From Talinum fruticosum (taxonomy: Eukaryota > Streptophyta > Magnoliopsida > Caryophyllales > Talinaceae), in NCBI GenBank assembly GCA_021018815.1, contig JAITYX010000007.1, positions 3,225,001 to 3,289,000 on the forward strand: 64,000 bases of DNA, read 5' to 3'. Under the pieces are notes generated by a model. It made no database searches. It saw nothing but the letters and a program-made list of their open reading frames with translations, and was not told the DNA's origin. Below are positions 22,364 to 34,130 of the stretch, in pieces; position 1 is the first letter of the stretch, and every line of letters begins with the position of its first letter. Position numbers and translations under genes: made by a program.

Positions 22364-22801
22364 ATGCTGATGCACGGAAAGCTACCTGTTAAAGACAGAT
22401 TGCAGAAATATATACATCACATAGATAAGAACTGTGGAATCTGTGGGAAAGCTGAAGAGAATTTGGAGCACTTATTATATGACTGTGAGCTGGCAGTGTA
22501 CCTGAGGAAGGAAATGGCAAACTATAGTGGGGTGCAAATAAATGGGAAAGACATGTGGCAATGGATAAGAAAACTACAGAATTGGAAGGGACCTACGTGG
22601 ATGAAGAACCTGGTATGGGCTGGAGTAGCTGCAATAATCTATTGCATATGGAATACTAGGAATCAGAGAATATTCAACAACAAAAATAGATCATACCAAG
22701 CTATAGAAAAGGAAATCAAAGAGCAAATCACAATGAGAATACAATGTCTGGCACGGAAGTCTAGAAAATACGAAAAATGTATAGAAAAGCTCATATTGTA
22801 A
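22364..22801 (+). CDS. LINE zf-RVT domain segment
   Basis: A 145-residue uninterrupted frame forms the end of the LINE ORF2. It has GKLPVKDRLQK, then the Cys/His cluster CGICGKAEENLEHLLYDC (C-x2-C with a later H and C), which is the zf-RVT motif of plant non-LTR reverse transcriptases. The tail WAGVAAIIYCIWNTRNQRIF is the standard end of these proteins. The ATG at 22364 is internal to the original ORF. A TAA at 22799 is the natural stop. Confidence 0.8.
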   Translation: MLMHGKLPVKDRLQKYIHHIDKNCGICGKAEENLEHLLYDCELAVYLRKEMANYSGVQINGKDMWQWIRKLQNWKGPTWMKNLVWAGVAAIIYCIWNTRNQRIFNNKNRSYQAIEKEIKEQITMRIQCLARKSRKYEKCIEKLIL

Positions 22802-23437
22802 ATACCTGTAGATGGGTAAAGTTATTAGAGGCAGCCAAACAAGGCTAACAGATAGACTATCATATGTAAGGCTTATAGCCCGAGACTCTTAAGTTTGGTA
22901 AGGAATATACATATACATTCTTACCAACATATATATATATAGATATCCCTAAATTTAAGGTGCTCGCTTAATAAGAAATTAAGTTATTAAAAGTTAAGTT
23001 AAATATAAAATTATTTAATTAGTTGAATTATAATTTTTCGAATCAAAATTAAAAAAATTCGTAAAATGAGGCCGGAACATAGATTAATCAAATGGGCCTC
23101 ATGAAATTATTTTGGGCCCGATCTCCTTGAATCCCAAAACATAGAGTTAAAATAAAAAGGCAAATATAGAAAATAAAGTTTTAAAAAATGGGAAAGGATT
23201 GGTGGCTTGTTTGCTAGCAATTAATAAAGAAATAAGATTGGGTCTAATAAGCTCTTCACACCAACCCTACAGTTGTTATATGGTATAATCTTCGGTACAC
23301 AATTCCTGTACGCTCTCCAGTCCAAACAAAAAGAAACGAGGGGCCCAAACACATGGCCCAACTCTTCACCGCATAAAAAAGGAAAATAAAAAATTTAGAA
23401 AATCAACAGTAGTTTCTAATTTCAGCAATCTAAACAC

Positions 23438-23468
<31 letters not shown>

Positions 23469-23600
23469 GCCCCGGCTCAAATTCTTTGTTGTTCATCCAT
23501 CTTCGCACAATTTCGCACAAAATCGAAGAAATTTGTCTGCCAAAATTCAAGAATTCTCGTGGAAATCGAGCTTCATCCTTATAATATTCGAGTAACGATC
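22802..23600. other. LINE 3' tail and unassigned AT-rich stretch
   Basis: The LINE untranslated tail runs to about 22946 and ends in an AT repeat. From there to 23600 I see no coding sequence. The part from 23230 to 23600 looks like a plant 5' untranslated leader, with a CT repeat and no stable frames, and it precedes the Ulp1-type gene. Confidence 0.5.
23442..23468. repeat. (CT)n microsatellite
   Basis: About 13 CT units, common in plant 5' leaders. The minus-strand reading of repeated Arg-Glu is an artefact. Confidence 0.9.
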
Positions 23601-23608
23601 TATCTACA

Positions 23609-23663
23609 ATGAAGACATACATCGAGACGAGCAAAAAAGCAACAAACATTCTACAAACGAAAG
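23609..23663 (+). pseudogene. Possible first exon of the Ulp1-type gene
   Basis: ATG AAG ACA... gives MKTYIETSKKATNILQTK, then a G and a GTAATT donor. It follows the CT-rich leader. A TTTTGTAG acceptor is at 24489, but the sequence after it has an early stop, so the link is tentative. Confidence 0.3.
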
Positions 23664-24049
23664 GTAATTTCTAGGTTTAGGTTTCGCAATAAATATTTCA
23701 CCGATTTTATTGATAATCGATCATCTAAACGCCTAAAATTAAGTATATTTTAGTGTTATATTCGACTTATGACTCGTTACAACTATCATTTGTTTTTGAA
23801 AAAAATATCGATACGTTTAGGTTTAGTGTTCTACTACATTAACGTAGACCTTGAACTTTTGCTATTTTCCCGACATATTTTCTTCATTTTAATGTAAATG
23901 TTGATGAGTTCTATATTTAGTCCGAAGAATCTTATATGAAATAAGTGTCGTTTACAATATATTTTAGTGTTGTTTAACATGTGTTATAGTATTTACTCAA
24001 AGATTAGTGACCTTTCCTACATCTTCTAACATAATAAAAATCATATGTG

Positions 24050-24450
24050 CATACTCTTAAATAAGTTAGTGTTCCTCGGGATAGCATTTAGTGTTCTTAA
24101 GAGTAACATTCAGTGATTTTGAATGATTATAGTGTTGATATTGTCCTAAAAAAACAGCAGATAATGTTCTAAAAACACTAAATAATGTCCTATATAACAC
24201 TAATAATTTAATATTTTACAGACCATACTTAGTGTTTCTAAATAAACATGATGAAAATCCTTTGTGCTTACTCTAGAATAAGTTAGTGTTCTTCAGGATA
24301 TTATTTAGTATTCTTAAGAGTAATATTTAGTGTTTTTGAATGAATGTACTCTTGATATTGTTGTAAAAAACACTAAACAAAGCTCTATAAAACACTAAAT
24401 ATTATTCTGTAAAACACTAATAATTTTCTATAAAAACAATAATTATATGC
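24050..24450 (+). repeat. Intron-like stretch packed with AACACTAA / TTAGTGTT motifs
   Basis: The octamer-like word AACACTAA or its complement recurs every 20-40 bp in both orientations. Two halves (24050-24200 and 24265-24400) look like a diverged duplication, sharing AAGTTAGTGTTC...GGATA and TTTTGAATG. The same motif fills the other noncoding parts of this gene. Confidence 0.65.
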
Positions 24451-24489
24451 CTATAATTACGAACCTTATTTGCTTATTTAATTTTGTAG

Positions 24490-25872
24490 ATCCATAGTGG
24501 ATAAATCCACTCAAATGATTGAATATGTTCTTGGTAATCTCAACAGCACAAAAAACAGTCCCATAAGATAGAAGGAATTTGTTACTTACAACAAGTGGAC
24601 TAAAGGTGAAATATTCAACCTCTAACGGCAGCGCAGGAAAGAGTCATTCAAAAAACAAAGGATAGAAAAAAGGTGACATTTGTTAATGAAGATGTTGTAG
24701 TGAGTGAAAAAGAAAAATCTTGAAGAGAAGAAGAACAACAACCACATGAGCAAAAACAAGTAAAAAGTAACATTTCAAGCTCTCGATAATCTCCAAGACA
24801 CATCCAGCCAAGTGTTATGGAGGTAGAAAATAATGAAGCACATAGAGAAGTAGGGTTTGATGATCAACATCAAAAGAAGTACAAAAGGAAGAAACACAGA
24901 GAAAACAGAAAGGATGACAAACCACCAAAGTCAGCTCAAAGAAGAAGAAAAGAAAAGAAAAAATGGCTAAAAATGAGCAATCCGGTGATAAAATAAAACG
25001 AGAAGAAAAAGAAAATTTTCTATGAAAAGCATTTCCCTACACATATGTCCTCCACTAGATTTTCAAAGATGCATGAGAAGTTCAATGATGCTCAAAGAGA
25101 AGCCATAAGAGAAATGGGCTTTGGGGGTTTCCTGCGAAGTTAACAAAATCCCTGGGAAGTTTGTTGCATTATTAGTGGACATATTCGATCCATATGCAAT
25201 TTTTTTCAAACTGATTGAAATAAAGAAAATAGAAATAACCGAAAGGGATGTTGACTTGGCATTTGGGTTGGCAATGGTAGGAAAGGAAGTGGTTGAAGTG
25301 GGAAAGGAATGCCCGGATGAAGATTTTGAAAGAGTTTTGCAAGACTTAAGGGATGATTGGTCATTGGAGAATGGCACACTAGTTCTAGCCAAGATGCTTG
25401 AGTTTATACTACAACAACGAGACGGTGGTGCAAGGTTTCGAAGGAATTTCATTACATACATGGTTGTCATGTTCTTCCATGGTCACCAACAACATTGTTC
25501 CTTAATGTTAATTTTAAAAATCTTGTTGATCTTAGTCAGATCTCATCATACAATTGGTACAAGTACGTGTTAAACCGCTTGATTGATGCAAAAAGAAGAC
25601 CAATGTGTATTTTTTGAAGGCTCGACTCACTTTTCTAAAGGTAATCGTATTTCATTGTCTTATTAATTTACGTTAAATACTAAACAGGTACCTATAAAAC
25701 ACTAACCAATTAATTTTTTATTTGTGTTAATTTTAAAATCACATATTTTACTTGGATAGAGTAATCTTAAGTAGAAGAACTATGTCGAGAGTGTTCCCAA
25801 CAATTAGTGGTTGGAAATCACGGAAAGTCATGGAAAGGGTGGCTGAAGAAAGCAAAGTTGGATATGGCACGG
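24490..25872 (+). pseudogene. Ulp1-type transposon gene, N-terminal part
   Basis: A Lys/Glu/Gln-rich, stop-containing region (24490-25010) is followed by a globular part (25060-25600): MHEKFNDAQREAIREMGFG, IPGKFVALLVDIFDPYAIFF, KKIEITERDVDLAFGLAMVG and ARFRRNFITYMVV. This arrangement is, as far as I recall, seen in plant transposon-carried proteins that end in an Ulp1 peptidase domain. A likely intron starts at 25641 (GTAATC). The next exon (about 25763 on) reads SGWKSRKVMERVAEESKVGY and is cut at 25872 by the gypsy-type element. A frameshift lies near 25137. Confidence 0.6.
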
Positions 25873-27875
25873 TGTAGACACCTAAAAAGTTTCATCCCTT
25901 TTCACTTTTATTTATTTTGTTAGCGCGATGATGAAATCCCAGTCCTTTACGGATTCGGGTCACGATCGGAGTCTCATTGGCTTGACTGAAGTCCAGTAAA
26001 CCATAAAGAACCCCTTAGCACCACAAAAAGTAGTTTTCTTTGCTTTGAGGCGATCCACAAACCCATTTTCTTTCTGCCGGACCAAGCCCGAATGGGGTTC
26101 CCAACCGAGAAACCTAAACCTGCACCAAAAATAAAACCCGCCCAAAATAGAAATCTACCAAAAATAGAAACTTTCCATTTTGAAAGATGCCATGACCAGC
26201 GTCGGTCACTTCCATATTATGCAACAATGCAACATTTCACTGTTTCAATCAACGACCAAGCGAGGTACAAAATCCAATATGTCCGTACGACACCGTTTGA
26301 GGCCGACGCCGCGTTTCAGCATCATTTCGCCAAAATGTCGCGTTTGGTCCCAGCGTCCAACCGAGACACGGAAGTCAACTTCACTAAACGACACCATTTT
26401 TAATCGGCACCGCAATTTCGGGCTCAACTTGCCAAAACGCTATGTTTTGTTCTCATAGGTCATCTCAACCACAAAACCCCAAAAATGCCCATACGACGTT
26501 GTTGGTGACCGGCGCGGCGCTTCTCACCTTCCCATGCAGAATTCCTCGGTTCAGCGGAATTTTGTTCGGTTTTTCCTTGATCCCCGCTCCGGACTAGTCC
26601 GGTTCAACTTTATTGGACGGTTGATTACATTTGTTTGTAGGTCCTTTTGTGACCTAACTTTCCTCTATAAATACAGGGCCTAACCCCTCATTTTACCAAT
26701 GGCCATTCCCATGCCACATGCTGCTGAAACTTAGTTAAGAGCTACTTGAATGGTGCATCGGTATTCTAATATCTTGGCTCTTTTTCGATCAGCCATTACT
26801 CCACCAAGCACCTAATCATTCTCCTACACTACTCTACCTCCACAAACTTTACAAAAAGCCTCCTTTGACCTTTGCTCATCCATCGTCACGCTTCCGATTA
26901 AGTTCATAAACCAAGTCAGCAGGTGAGATAACCCGAGGGTGCCAAATCTGCGTTCAATCCTTTACGGTTTAATTTATTTAGTTATTTTACCACTTTTCAT
27001 ATTGTGGAGCAAGATGTAATCACTTCTAATTCCTCCCCGCTTGCCGTACTTTTATTTCTTTTCGTTTCCTTTTTACTTTTCTTTATCGCTTTTCTTTATT
27101 GCTTTCTTATCTACTTTTAATGCTTTCTTTGCATGCCTTGGTTGATTTAATTTTTGCACTTTTCATGTTGTGTGCTCAACTGTTTAATCACTTTCTTTTG
27201 ACTCTCAATTCAAATTAATAAAGGTTGTCCGTTGACAGGTGGAATGGAGGGCTTATTCCTACATTTCATATCTTCACCCCCGCACACTAGATTCTCGATT
27301 CTAGATCAATGGAGTCATTTTTAAACCTCGTTGAAGCTTAGTTTTCCCATATTAAGATTGGAAGAGTATTCTTTTTATTTTCATTAGTTTTTATTCCTAA
27401 AATTGATTGGCGACCCCTCTTTTCCTATTTTATTTCTCCTAATCGCATCTCGGTATTTCGATTTAAAGGATGGACGCCGGTCAGCGCTGGCTTTCATCGT
27501 CATCAACTAGTGGCTAGGCTTGGCTCTTGGTCCAAATCGGTGTTATTCACCTTTTTAGCCCAAAAGCCTTGCGGCAGAAAATAAATTGTACTTTTTCTAT
27601 TTTCTTAAATTATGAAATAATATCCCGAGACCCTCTAAAATTAATTTCTGAAAAATAAAAGTTTAATAAATTTCCAATCACTTTTTCGCTTAAACTGTTC
27701 CAAATTAAATTACGAAATTGAAAATCTTGATAAGAAACACACCCCTACTTTCTAAATCCATTTTCAAAATCAAATTTCAAAAAGAATCTTCAAAAACCAA
27801 AGAGAGCCGACATTCATGGGGAAACACGGTCCCAATCTCATTTCCTTTATGGAGGGATGGGCCGTGGTTCCTATA
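25873..27875 (+). repeat. Left LTR of the gag-only element (2003 bp)
   Basis: Runs from TGTAGACACC to GGTTCCTATA; the terminal CA has become TA. It matches 32321-34130 in order but with many indels and substitutions, so the insertion is clearly older than the copia elements. A TATA box (TATAAATA, 26666-26673) lies before GGGCCTAACCC. Short frames inside, such as 26092-26403, are LTR sequence. Confidence 0.85.
26666..26673 (+). promoter_or_regulatory. TATA box in left LTR of the gag-only element
   Basis: TATAAATA in the context CCTCTATAAATACAGGGCC, matched by CCTCTATAAATAGAGGGCC in the other LTR (32887-32894). Confidence 0.6.
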
Positions 27876-27893
27876 GTGGCGACTCCACTAGGG
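27876..27893 (+). other. Primer-binding site of the gag-only element
   Basis: GTGGCGACTCCACTAGGG follows the LTR end at once. TGGCGACTCC-type sites occur in plant Tat/Ogre gypsy elements. The tRNA identity is not checked. Confidence 0.6.
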
Positions 27894-28539
27894 ATGTGTC
27901 ACTTATTAATAGGGTGAGACTTGAAAAGTTTGAGTTATGAGTTTTCTTAATGTGTTTTGTATTAGGCATGTTGCATTTAGGCAATGTTGGACATAGTTGC
28001 TTTTAATTTTGACTAGTAGGTTTTACCTCTAAGAACATTTTTGGAGGAGGTTCGAACCGCTAACCCAAACGGACCCAACTAGGCTTGATTGTTAGGGAGG
28101 TTGTACCTCTTCCCTCATAGCACGCTCTTTTGGTTTACCAAGAGGTACCGAGGATTCATACTTTTCCTGTCGTGCATCCCATAGAGGACTAAATTCTCAG
28201 ACTATAAGACACCATGTATCCTACCTAGATCTATCCCTCTTTTGACCATAGATCCTTGGTTGTTTAGGTGGTCCATTTCTCTTCATTTGCATGCTTGAAC
28301 GAGTGTGGTTGTTTTATTATTTAACCTTTTTCTTATGAGTCTAGAAGTTTAGATTACTTTTGCTAAATAATCCTTACATGGGTACAAAATAAAATAAAAT
28401 AATGAACCTTCTTGAGTTAGTCCAATTTGTGCATTTTAGCCAAAAGTCCAAAATTGTCTTCCTCTTTTAGATTAGTCCAATAATTGTATTTTTCATTGCA
28501 TTAGCCTAATTTTAAATTCATCTCAAATTGGGTGAGTCT

Positions 28540-28890
28540 TAGTTTGCATTTAACCAAATTAAATCCATCTCTAATTAGGAGAGTCTTTTATTTGCATTTA
28601 GCCAAAATAAAGTCATGTCAAATTAGGTGAGTCTTTGTTTGCATTTAGCCAAATTAAAATACATCTCTAATTAGGGAGTCTTTTATTTGCATTTAGCCAA
28701 ATTAAAATTCATCTCTAATTAGAAGAGTCTTTCATTTGCATTTAGCCAAAGTAAAATTCATCTCAATTAGGTGAGTCTCGTGAGTCTTTGTTTACATTTA
28801 GCTAAATTAAAATTCATCTTAAATTAGAAGAGTCTTTGTTTGCACTTAGCCAAATCAAATTCATCTCAATCTAAGGGATTTCATTTGTAT
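28540..28890 (+). repeat. Tandem repeat, about 49-bp unit, seven copies
   Basis: Units contain TTTGCATTTAGCCAAATTAA, then CATCTCTAATTAG and GAGTCTTT. They lie in the untranslated leader between the primer site and gag. Unit length varies from about 45 to 57 bp. Confidence 0.8.
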
Positions 28891-29479
28891 AATTGCATTT
28901 CACTTTGGTCAGTTTACATTCCTTATGTGCATCCTAATAAAAGCATATTGTTTTCTTTTCTTAAGGGTCGAGTTGTTCCTCGGGTCAAGCACTTAAGCCC
29001 CATATCCCCTAGATTTTTCCACAAGCCAATCTTGAGCACATACTTTTTGGGATACAGGATAGGGAATCCTACTCAAATTGGGAATCCTAACACGAAGTGG
29101 CTAGGAAATAAGAAGTCTTCTTGAACACCAGATACGATCAACACCGATACATCCCACACTAGTATGTCCCACACCTTTACTAGTAAACACCAGATACGTC
29201 ACCCTCGGACAAAGAATAACCTTCCTCCAAAACTGGTCAACCAACCAGAGCAAACCCCCATCATGACGTCGTTCAAGGAGTCTACTACAAAAATATAAGC
29301 TTAGATTGAGGCCCAAGATAAAAAAGATCGAGTCAATATCTAAAAACCTTGATCTTATACTCCAAACCCTCAACAAGAATGCTAATGAATCAAGATAGAA
29401 TGGAGAGGAAACAAACCCTCAACCTAAACCTTGACCTCATCCCAAGCCTCCATCCGATCCACAAATAGATCGAATAGAG

Positions 29480-29970
29480 AAGTCTGTTGTGTGAGTCTTC
29501 CATGTTCAATGACTACTATCCGGCCCGAGGATTCACTTCAATCCCTAAAGGAAAGTTGCCCCCAAAATCACCATGCTTGACATCAAGTTCCACGAGACCG
29601 AAAACCCTTACCACCACGTGAGGAACTTTATAGGGACAATGACTCTAAAGAATGTACCGGATGACATATACCATGTTATCTTCCTATGGACATTTGACAA
29701 AGACGTCATAAAGTGGTACAATGCAGTTGACCCACACAAGGTCACAAACTGGTAAGATCTTTGTAAGGAGTTCTTACACCAATACTCCTATAATACTCGA
29801 TCTACCAATTACTCTTCGACACTTAGAGTTGATCAAGCAAGGAGATAAGGAGAGCTTCACCGACTTCTTTACTCGCTGGAGCGCAAAGGCCGCTCGCATG
29901 ACAAATCGACCTTCCGAAAAGGATCGGGTTAGATTAATCATCAAAAATCTGAAACCAACCTATTAGTAAC
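29480..29970 (+). pseudogene. Gag remnant of the gypsy-type element
   Basis: Two overlapping frames give a Retrotrans_gag-type core: KFHETENPYHHVRNFIGTM and WTFDKDVIKWYNAV (29573-29755), then LIKQGDKESFTDFFTRWSAK (about 29831-29890). The second frame ends at 29966. This is the only protein domain found in the element. A stop at 29753 and a shift separate the two pieces. The stretch from 29970 to 31030 holds no recognisable domain, although it has gag-pol-like base composition. Confidence 0.75.
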
Positions 29971-31034
29971 ATTTGAAGTTCTTTCCTTTTATGTAGTTCA
30001 AAACACTTCGAGATGCTAGCATGCTTATAGAAAAGGAGCGAGGCATCCACAATAGCTTCAACTAGCTAGAAGATCATCCAATGAGCCATCACTCATCAAG
30101 GATGCCAATAAAGTTCGCATTTCCCTTTTTGAGATCCATTCTTAGTCTATGTCCTTTTCTTGTTTCCGAAAGAAAAAATAACCAAATCAGTACTTCTTTT
30201 TGAACTACGAAGGCCTCGATTTCCACTATAGCGGATACATAGGAAGTCTATGAGGTCCAACCCCAAATCCTAATCTTGATCCCAATTCCCATTTCCAAAT
30301 TCAAAGCCACTTTGCCATACTCAAAGGATTAGAAATCAATCAGGAAGAGGCACCGAATCATCAAAAAGCATGACATTCCGATTCAACACTAAACCGTCAG
30401 GATCATAATTCACCGCCAGCAGCAGTTCATTACAGTTCAAGCGCCACATTTTCATTAGGCTCTACTTATCGTAGTGGGGGCTAAAGTGTAACTTTTTTTT
30501 TGTCTGTTTGAAAATTTTTCGCATCATCTTAATAAAAGAATGCATTTATTCTTATAATAGAGTCTTGTATTCATCTCTTTTGCATGAGTCAAACTCCTAA
30601 AAATACAAAACTTAATAACAAAGCACCCTATAAGGAATTATTTAATCGAGCATCATTCATCAAGTCAACATCAAGAAGGTAGCCAACATCGCCATCTTCA
30701 AAGAAATTCAACTAAGAATGTCAAAGTTAGTCAACTCTCCAACATTCGAGAAGAGTTAGACATAAGCACCTAAGAAGAACGTAGGGGCTTATGATCGAAA
30801 TGGTCATACAACAACTCCAAGAATACTAAAGGGAAGACACAAATCATCTACCTTAAAAAAGAGCTATTAGCACACGGACTAAAAAGCTCAAAATTAGAAT
30901 GGGGCATATAACCCCACCGAACATGAGATTTTTAAGCAAGCCATTCCCTAGATTTTAGATCATCCAACGACCAAGTCCAGGCAAAAATTTCTACATGAAG
31001 ATAAGTATTCATCCCCATTCCGATAAAATTGGAT

Positions 31035-31740
31035 AGACGTCAAGCTTCGGACCTAACAACGGTCAAGGTTTAGACACTGAGTCGAGTCTTAGACCTAGCA
31101 GGTGGTCAAGGTTCGGACAATCCCCATCGAGCTTCAAGCCCAACCGTGGTCAAGGTTCGGACAGCCCCATGTTAAGCTTCGGGCCCAATAATGGTCAAGT
31201 TTAAGACACTATGTTGAGCTTCGGGCCTAATAGCGATCACAATTCGGACATCCCCATTGAGGTTTAGGCCAAACAGTGGTCAAGGTTCGGACATCCCCTG
31301 TCGAGCTTTAAATCTAAAAATGGTCAAGGTTCGGACACACTCCGGTCGAGTCTCGGACCTACCAGCGAGTTAAGGTTCAAACACACTCAATTCGAGTCTT
31401 TGACCCAACAGCGGACAAGGTTCGGACACCCCGTCGAGCTTCAAACCCAATAGTAGTCAAGGTTCGGGCACCCTAGTAGAGTCTCGGACCCGGGAGTAGT
31501 CAAGGTTCGGACACACCCCGTCGAGCTTCGAGGCCCAATAGCGGTCAAGGTTCGGACACTCTGTCGAGCTTCGGGCCCAACAACGATCAAGGTTCGGACA
31601 CCCTGGTCAAGTCTTAGACCTAGGGGTGGTCAATGTTCAAATACCCCGTCGAGCTTCAAGCCCAACAGGTGGTCAAGGCTTAGACACACCGAGTCTAGCT
31701 TTAGAACCATTAGTGGTCAAGGTCCGGATATCAATCCAAG
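31035..31740 (+). repeat. Tandem repeat, about 40-bp unit, some sixteen copies
   Basis: Units combine GTCGAGCTTCGGGCCCAA, an A-rich spacer and GGTCAAGGTTCGGACACCC. A looser version of the same theme (AAGCTTCGGACTAAG...GTCAAGTTTAGG) continues at 31880-32170. It lies in the 3' part of the gag-only element. No long open frame runs through it. Confidence 0.85.
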
Positions 31741-32304
31741 ACTTCAAGACCACTCTATGGCCAAGTCAAAGTAACACATTTGAAACATGATATGGCTACA
31801 AATCATTTTTAGGTAACACTTGAATCTATTTACATTTAATTATTAGCTAACAAAACTATTAGTGCATAAGTTTTAGCCAAGCTTCGGACTAAGAAGCGAT
31901 CAAGTTTAGGCCCCTTAACCGAGCATCGGGACATTGATCAAGCCAAGCTTAGGATACTCGCCGAACTTCGGATGCAAGAAGTGGTCAAGTTCAGGAACCC
32001 CATTGGACTTTAAACTTTACTACCCGAGTCAAGTTCAAGACCCTCGCCAAGCTTCGGACTAAGTACATCGTCAAGTTTAGGCACATCAATCCAACCTTCG
32101 GGTCTTAAATTAGCCAAGTTTAGGAATCATCCACTCGGACTTCGGACTCTATTAGTCAAGTCCAGGCTCCTTTGTTAGAGTTCAAGTCAAGAGATGAGTA
32201 ATTCCAAACATATTAATTCAATCCACATCCGAAGCAACAAGTAAGTACCCTTTAGTGTCTACTTTGACCTTCCGTCTTTCGGACTTAGTCAAAGTGGGGA
32301 AAGT

Positions 32305-32320
32305 CAAAGTGGGGGCTAAT
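32305..32320 (+). other. Polypurine tract of the gag-only element
   Basis: CAAAGTGGGGGCTAAT lies directly before the right LTR start. It is the second of two similar AAAGTGGGG words in this stretch. Confidence 0.7.
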
Positions 32321-34130
32321 TGTAAACACCTAAAAGTGTCATCCCTTTTTCTTTTATTTATTTTAATAGGATGGTGATGAAATCCCAATCCTATTTGCGG
32401 ATTCAGATTAGATTCGAGTATGATTGACGTGACGTAAGCCAACAAACCACGCAGTGTTTCGTTGTTTCACTCAAAGACCAAGTGAGGTAAGGAACCCGAG
32501 ATGTCCGTACGACACTTGTTTGAGGCCGGTGCTGCATTTTCAGCATCATTTCGCGAAAATACCGCATTTGGTCCCAGCGTCCAACCGAGATACGAAGTCA
32601 ACTTCACTAAACGACACTATTTGTGACCAGGCACCGCGTTTTCACACTCTACTTGCCAAAATGTTGCATTTTGTTCCTAAAGGTCATACAAAGCATAGAA
32701 TCCCGAAATGCCCATACGACGTCATTGGTGACCGGTGTCACATTTCTCGCCTCCCCATGCGGGATTCCCCAATTCAGCGGGATTTTGTTCGTTTTTCGTT
32801 GATCCCCGCTGTGGACCGATCTAATTTAGCTTCATTACACTACTGATTGCATTGCTTTTAGGTCATTTTGTGACCTAACGTTCCTCTATAAATAGAGGGC
32901 CTAACCCTTCATTCTACCAAGTGGTCATTCCTATGCCACATGTCTGCTGAAATTTAACTAAGAGCTACTGAATGGTGCATCGGTATTCTAATTTCTTGGC
33001 TCTTTATCGGCTAACCATTACTCCACCAAGCATCTCATCATTCTCCTACACTACTCTATCTCCACAAACTTTACAAAAGCATCTTTTGACGTCACTCATC
33101 CACTGTCACGCTTCTAGATTCGGTTCGTGAACTAAGTCAATAGGTGGGACAACTCGAAGGCACCGAGATCCGCGTTCAATCCTTTACGTTTTATTTATTT
33201 AGTTATTTTACTTGTTTTCCATATTGTGGAGCAAGATGTAATCGCTTTTAATTCCTCCTCACCTGATGTACTTTTATTTCTTTCGCTTTCCTTTTTGCTT
33301 TTCTTTATCGCTTTTCTTTATTGCTTTCCTATATGTTTTTAATGCTTTCTTTGCATGCCTTGGCTGATTTAATTTTTGCACCTTTCATGTTGTGTGCTTG
33401 ATCTGTTTAGGCACATTCTTTTGACTCACAATTCAAATTAGTAAAGGTTGTCCGTTGACGAGGCGGAATGGAGGGTTTATCCCTACATTTTGTACCTTCA
33501 CCCCGAATATTGAATTCTCGGTTCTAGACCAATGGAGTCATTTTTAAACCTTTTTCGAGGCTTAGTTTTCCCATACTAAGATTGGAAAAGTATTCTTCTT
33601 ATTTTTATTGTTTTTATTCCTAAAACTTACTAGCGACTCCCCTTTTCCTATTTTATCTCTCCTAATCGCATCTTGTATTTCTAATTTAAAAGATGAAAAA
33701 TTTTCATTTATTTTTAGACAACCGAGGCTATAAGACCGAGACCGATGTTTTTCGGTCTCGGCCTATGACCGGCGCCAGCCGATGGCCGGGCTTGGCTCTT
33801 GGTCCAAATCGGTGTTTATTCACCTTTTTGGCCCAAAAGCCTTGCGAACAGAAAATAAATTGTATTTTTTCTATTTCTTAAATTATGAAATGATATCCCA
33901 AAACCTTCTAAACTTAATTTCTAAAAATAAAAGATTAATAAATCGCCAATCACTATTTCGTTTAAACTGTTCCAAATTAAATTGAATAAATTGTAAATCT
34001 CAATAAGAGACACACCCTAACTTTTTAAATCCACAAAAAGAATCTTCAAAAACCAAAGAGACCCGACATTCGTGGGGAAACATGGTCCCAATCCGATTCC
34101 CTCTACGGAGGGAAAGGCATGGTTTCTACA
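32321..34130 (+). repeat. Right LTR of the gag-only element (1810 bp)
   Basis: Starts TGTAAACACC and ends GGTTTCTACA. It is the partner of 25873-27875. The pair is diverged, including a segment of the left LTR near 25950-26200 that is missing here. Confidence 0.85.

Larger units (their letters stand above)
7748..22946 (+). mobile_element. L1-type LINE, split by copia element A
   Basis: A non-LTR retrotransposon with ORF1 (DUF4283-like domain plus zinc knuckle), AP endonuclease, reverse transcriptase and a zf-RVT tail, all on the plus strand. The RT reading breaks at 10505 after SQGSFV and resumes at 21111 with RELSF..LLC. It is therefore one element interrupted by the 10.6-kb copia insertion, giving a LINE of about 4.6 kb without it. 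The 5' limit is placed just after the TA repeat. The 3' limit is the AT-rich tail near 22940. No clear target duplication of the LINE is visible. Stops and frameshifts are present throughout. Confidence 0.85.
25873..34130 (+). mobile_element. Gag-only gypsy-type LTR retrotransposon, 8.26 kb
   Basis: Two long LTRs (2003 and 1810 bp) flank a 4.45-kb interior. The termini TGTAGACACC and GGTTTCTACA are inverted repeats with one mismatch. A primer site lies directly inside the left LTR and a polypurine tract directly before the right LTR, giving plus orientation. The interior holds only gag remnants, two tandem arrays and noncoding DNA; protease, RT and integrase are absent. It is thus non-autonomous, of the kind called TR-GAG or LARD. 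The target is an exon of the Ulp1-type gene: GYGT before the insertion joins GKIKD after it. The duplication is imperfect (CACGG left, CGGGG right). Confidence 0.82.

Noticed and set aside
23422..23649. Minus-strand frame ending in Arg-Glu repeats with a hydrophobic start
   Set aside because: The repeats come from the CT microsatellite, and the stretch looks like a plant 5' leader on the other strand.
28540..28890. Possible CRISPR-like array
   Set aside because: Units are directly adjacent with no unique spacers, the setting is a plant LTR element, and no cas-like gene is present. The same reasoning applies to the arrays at 31035, 41727 and 42000.
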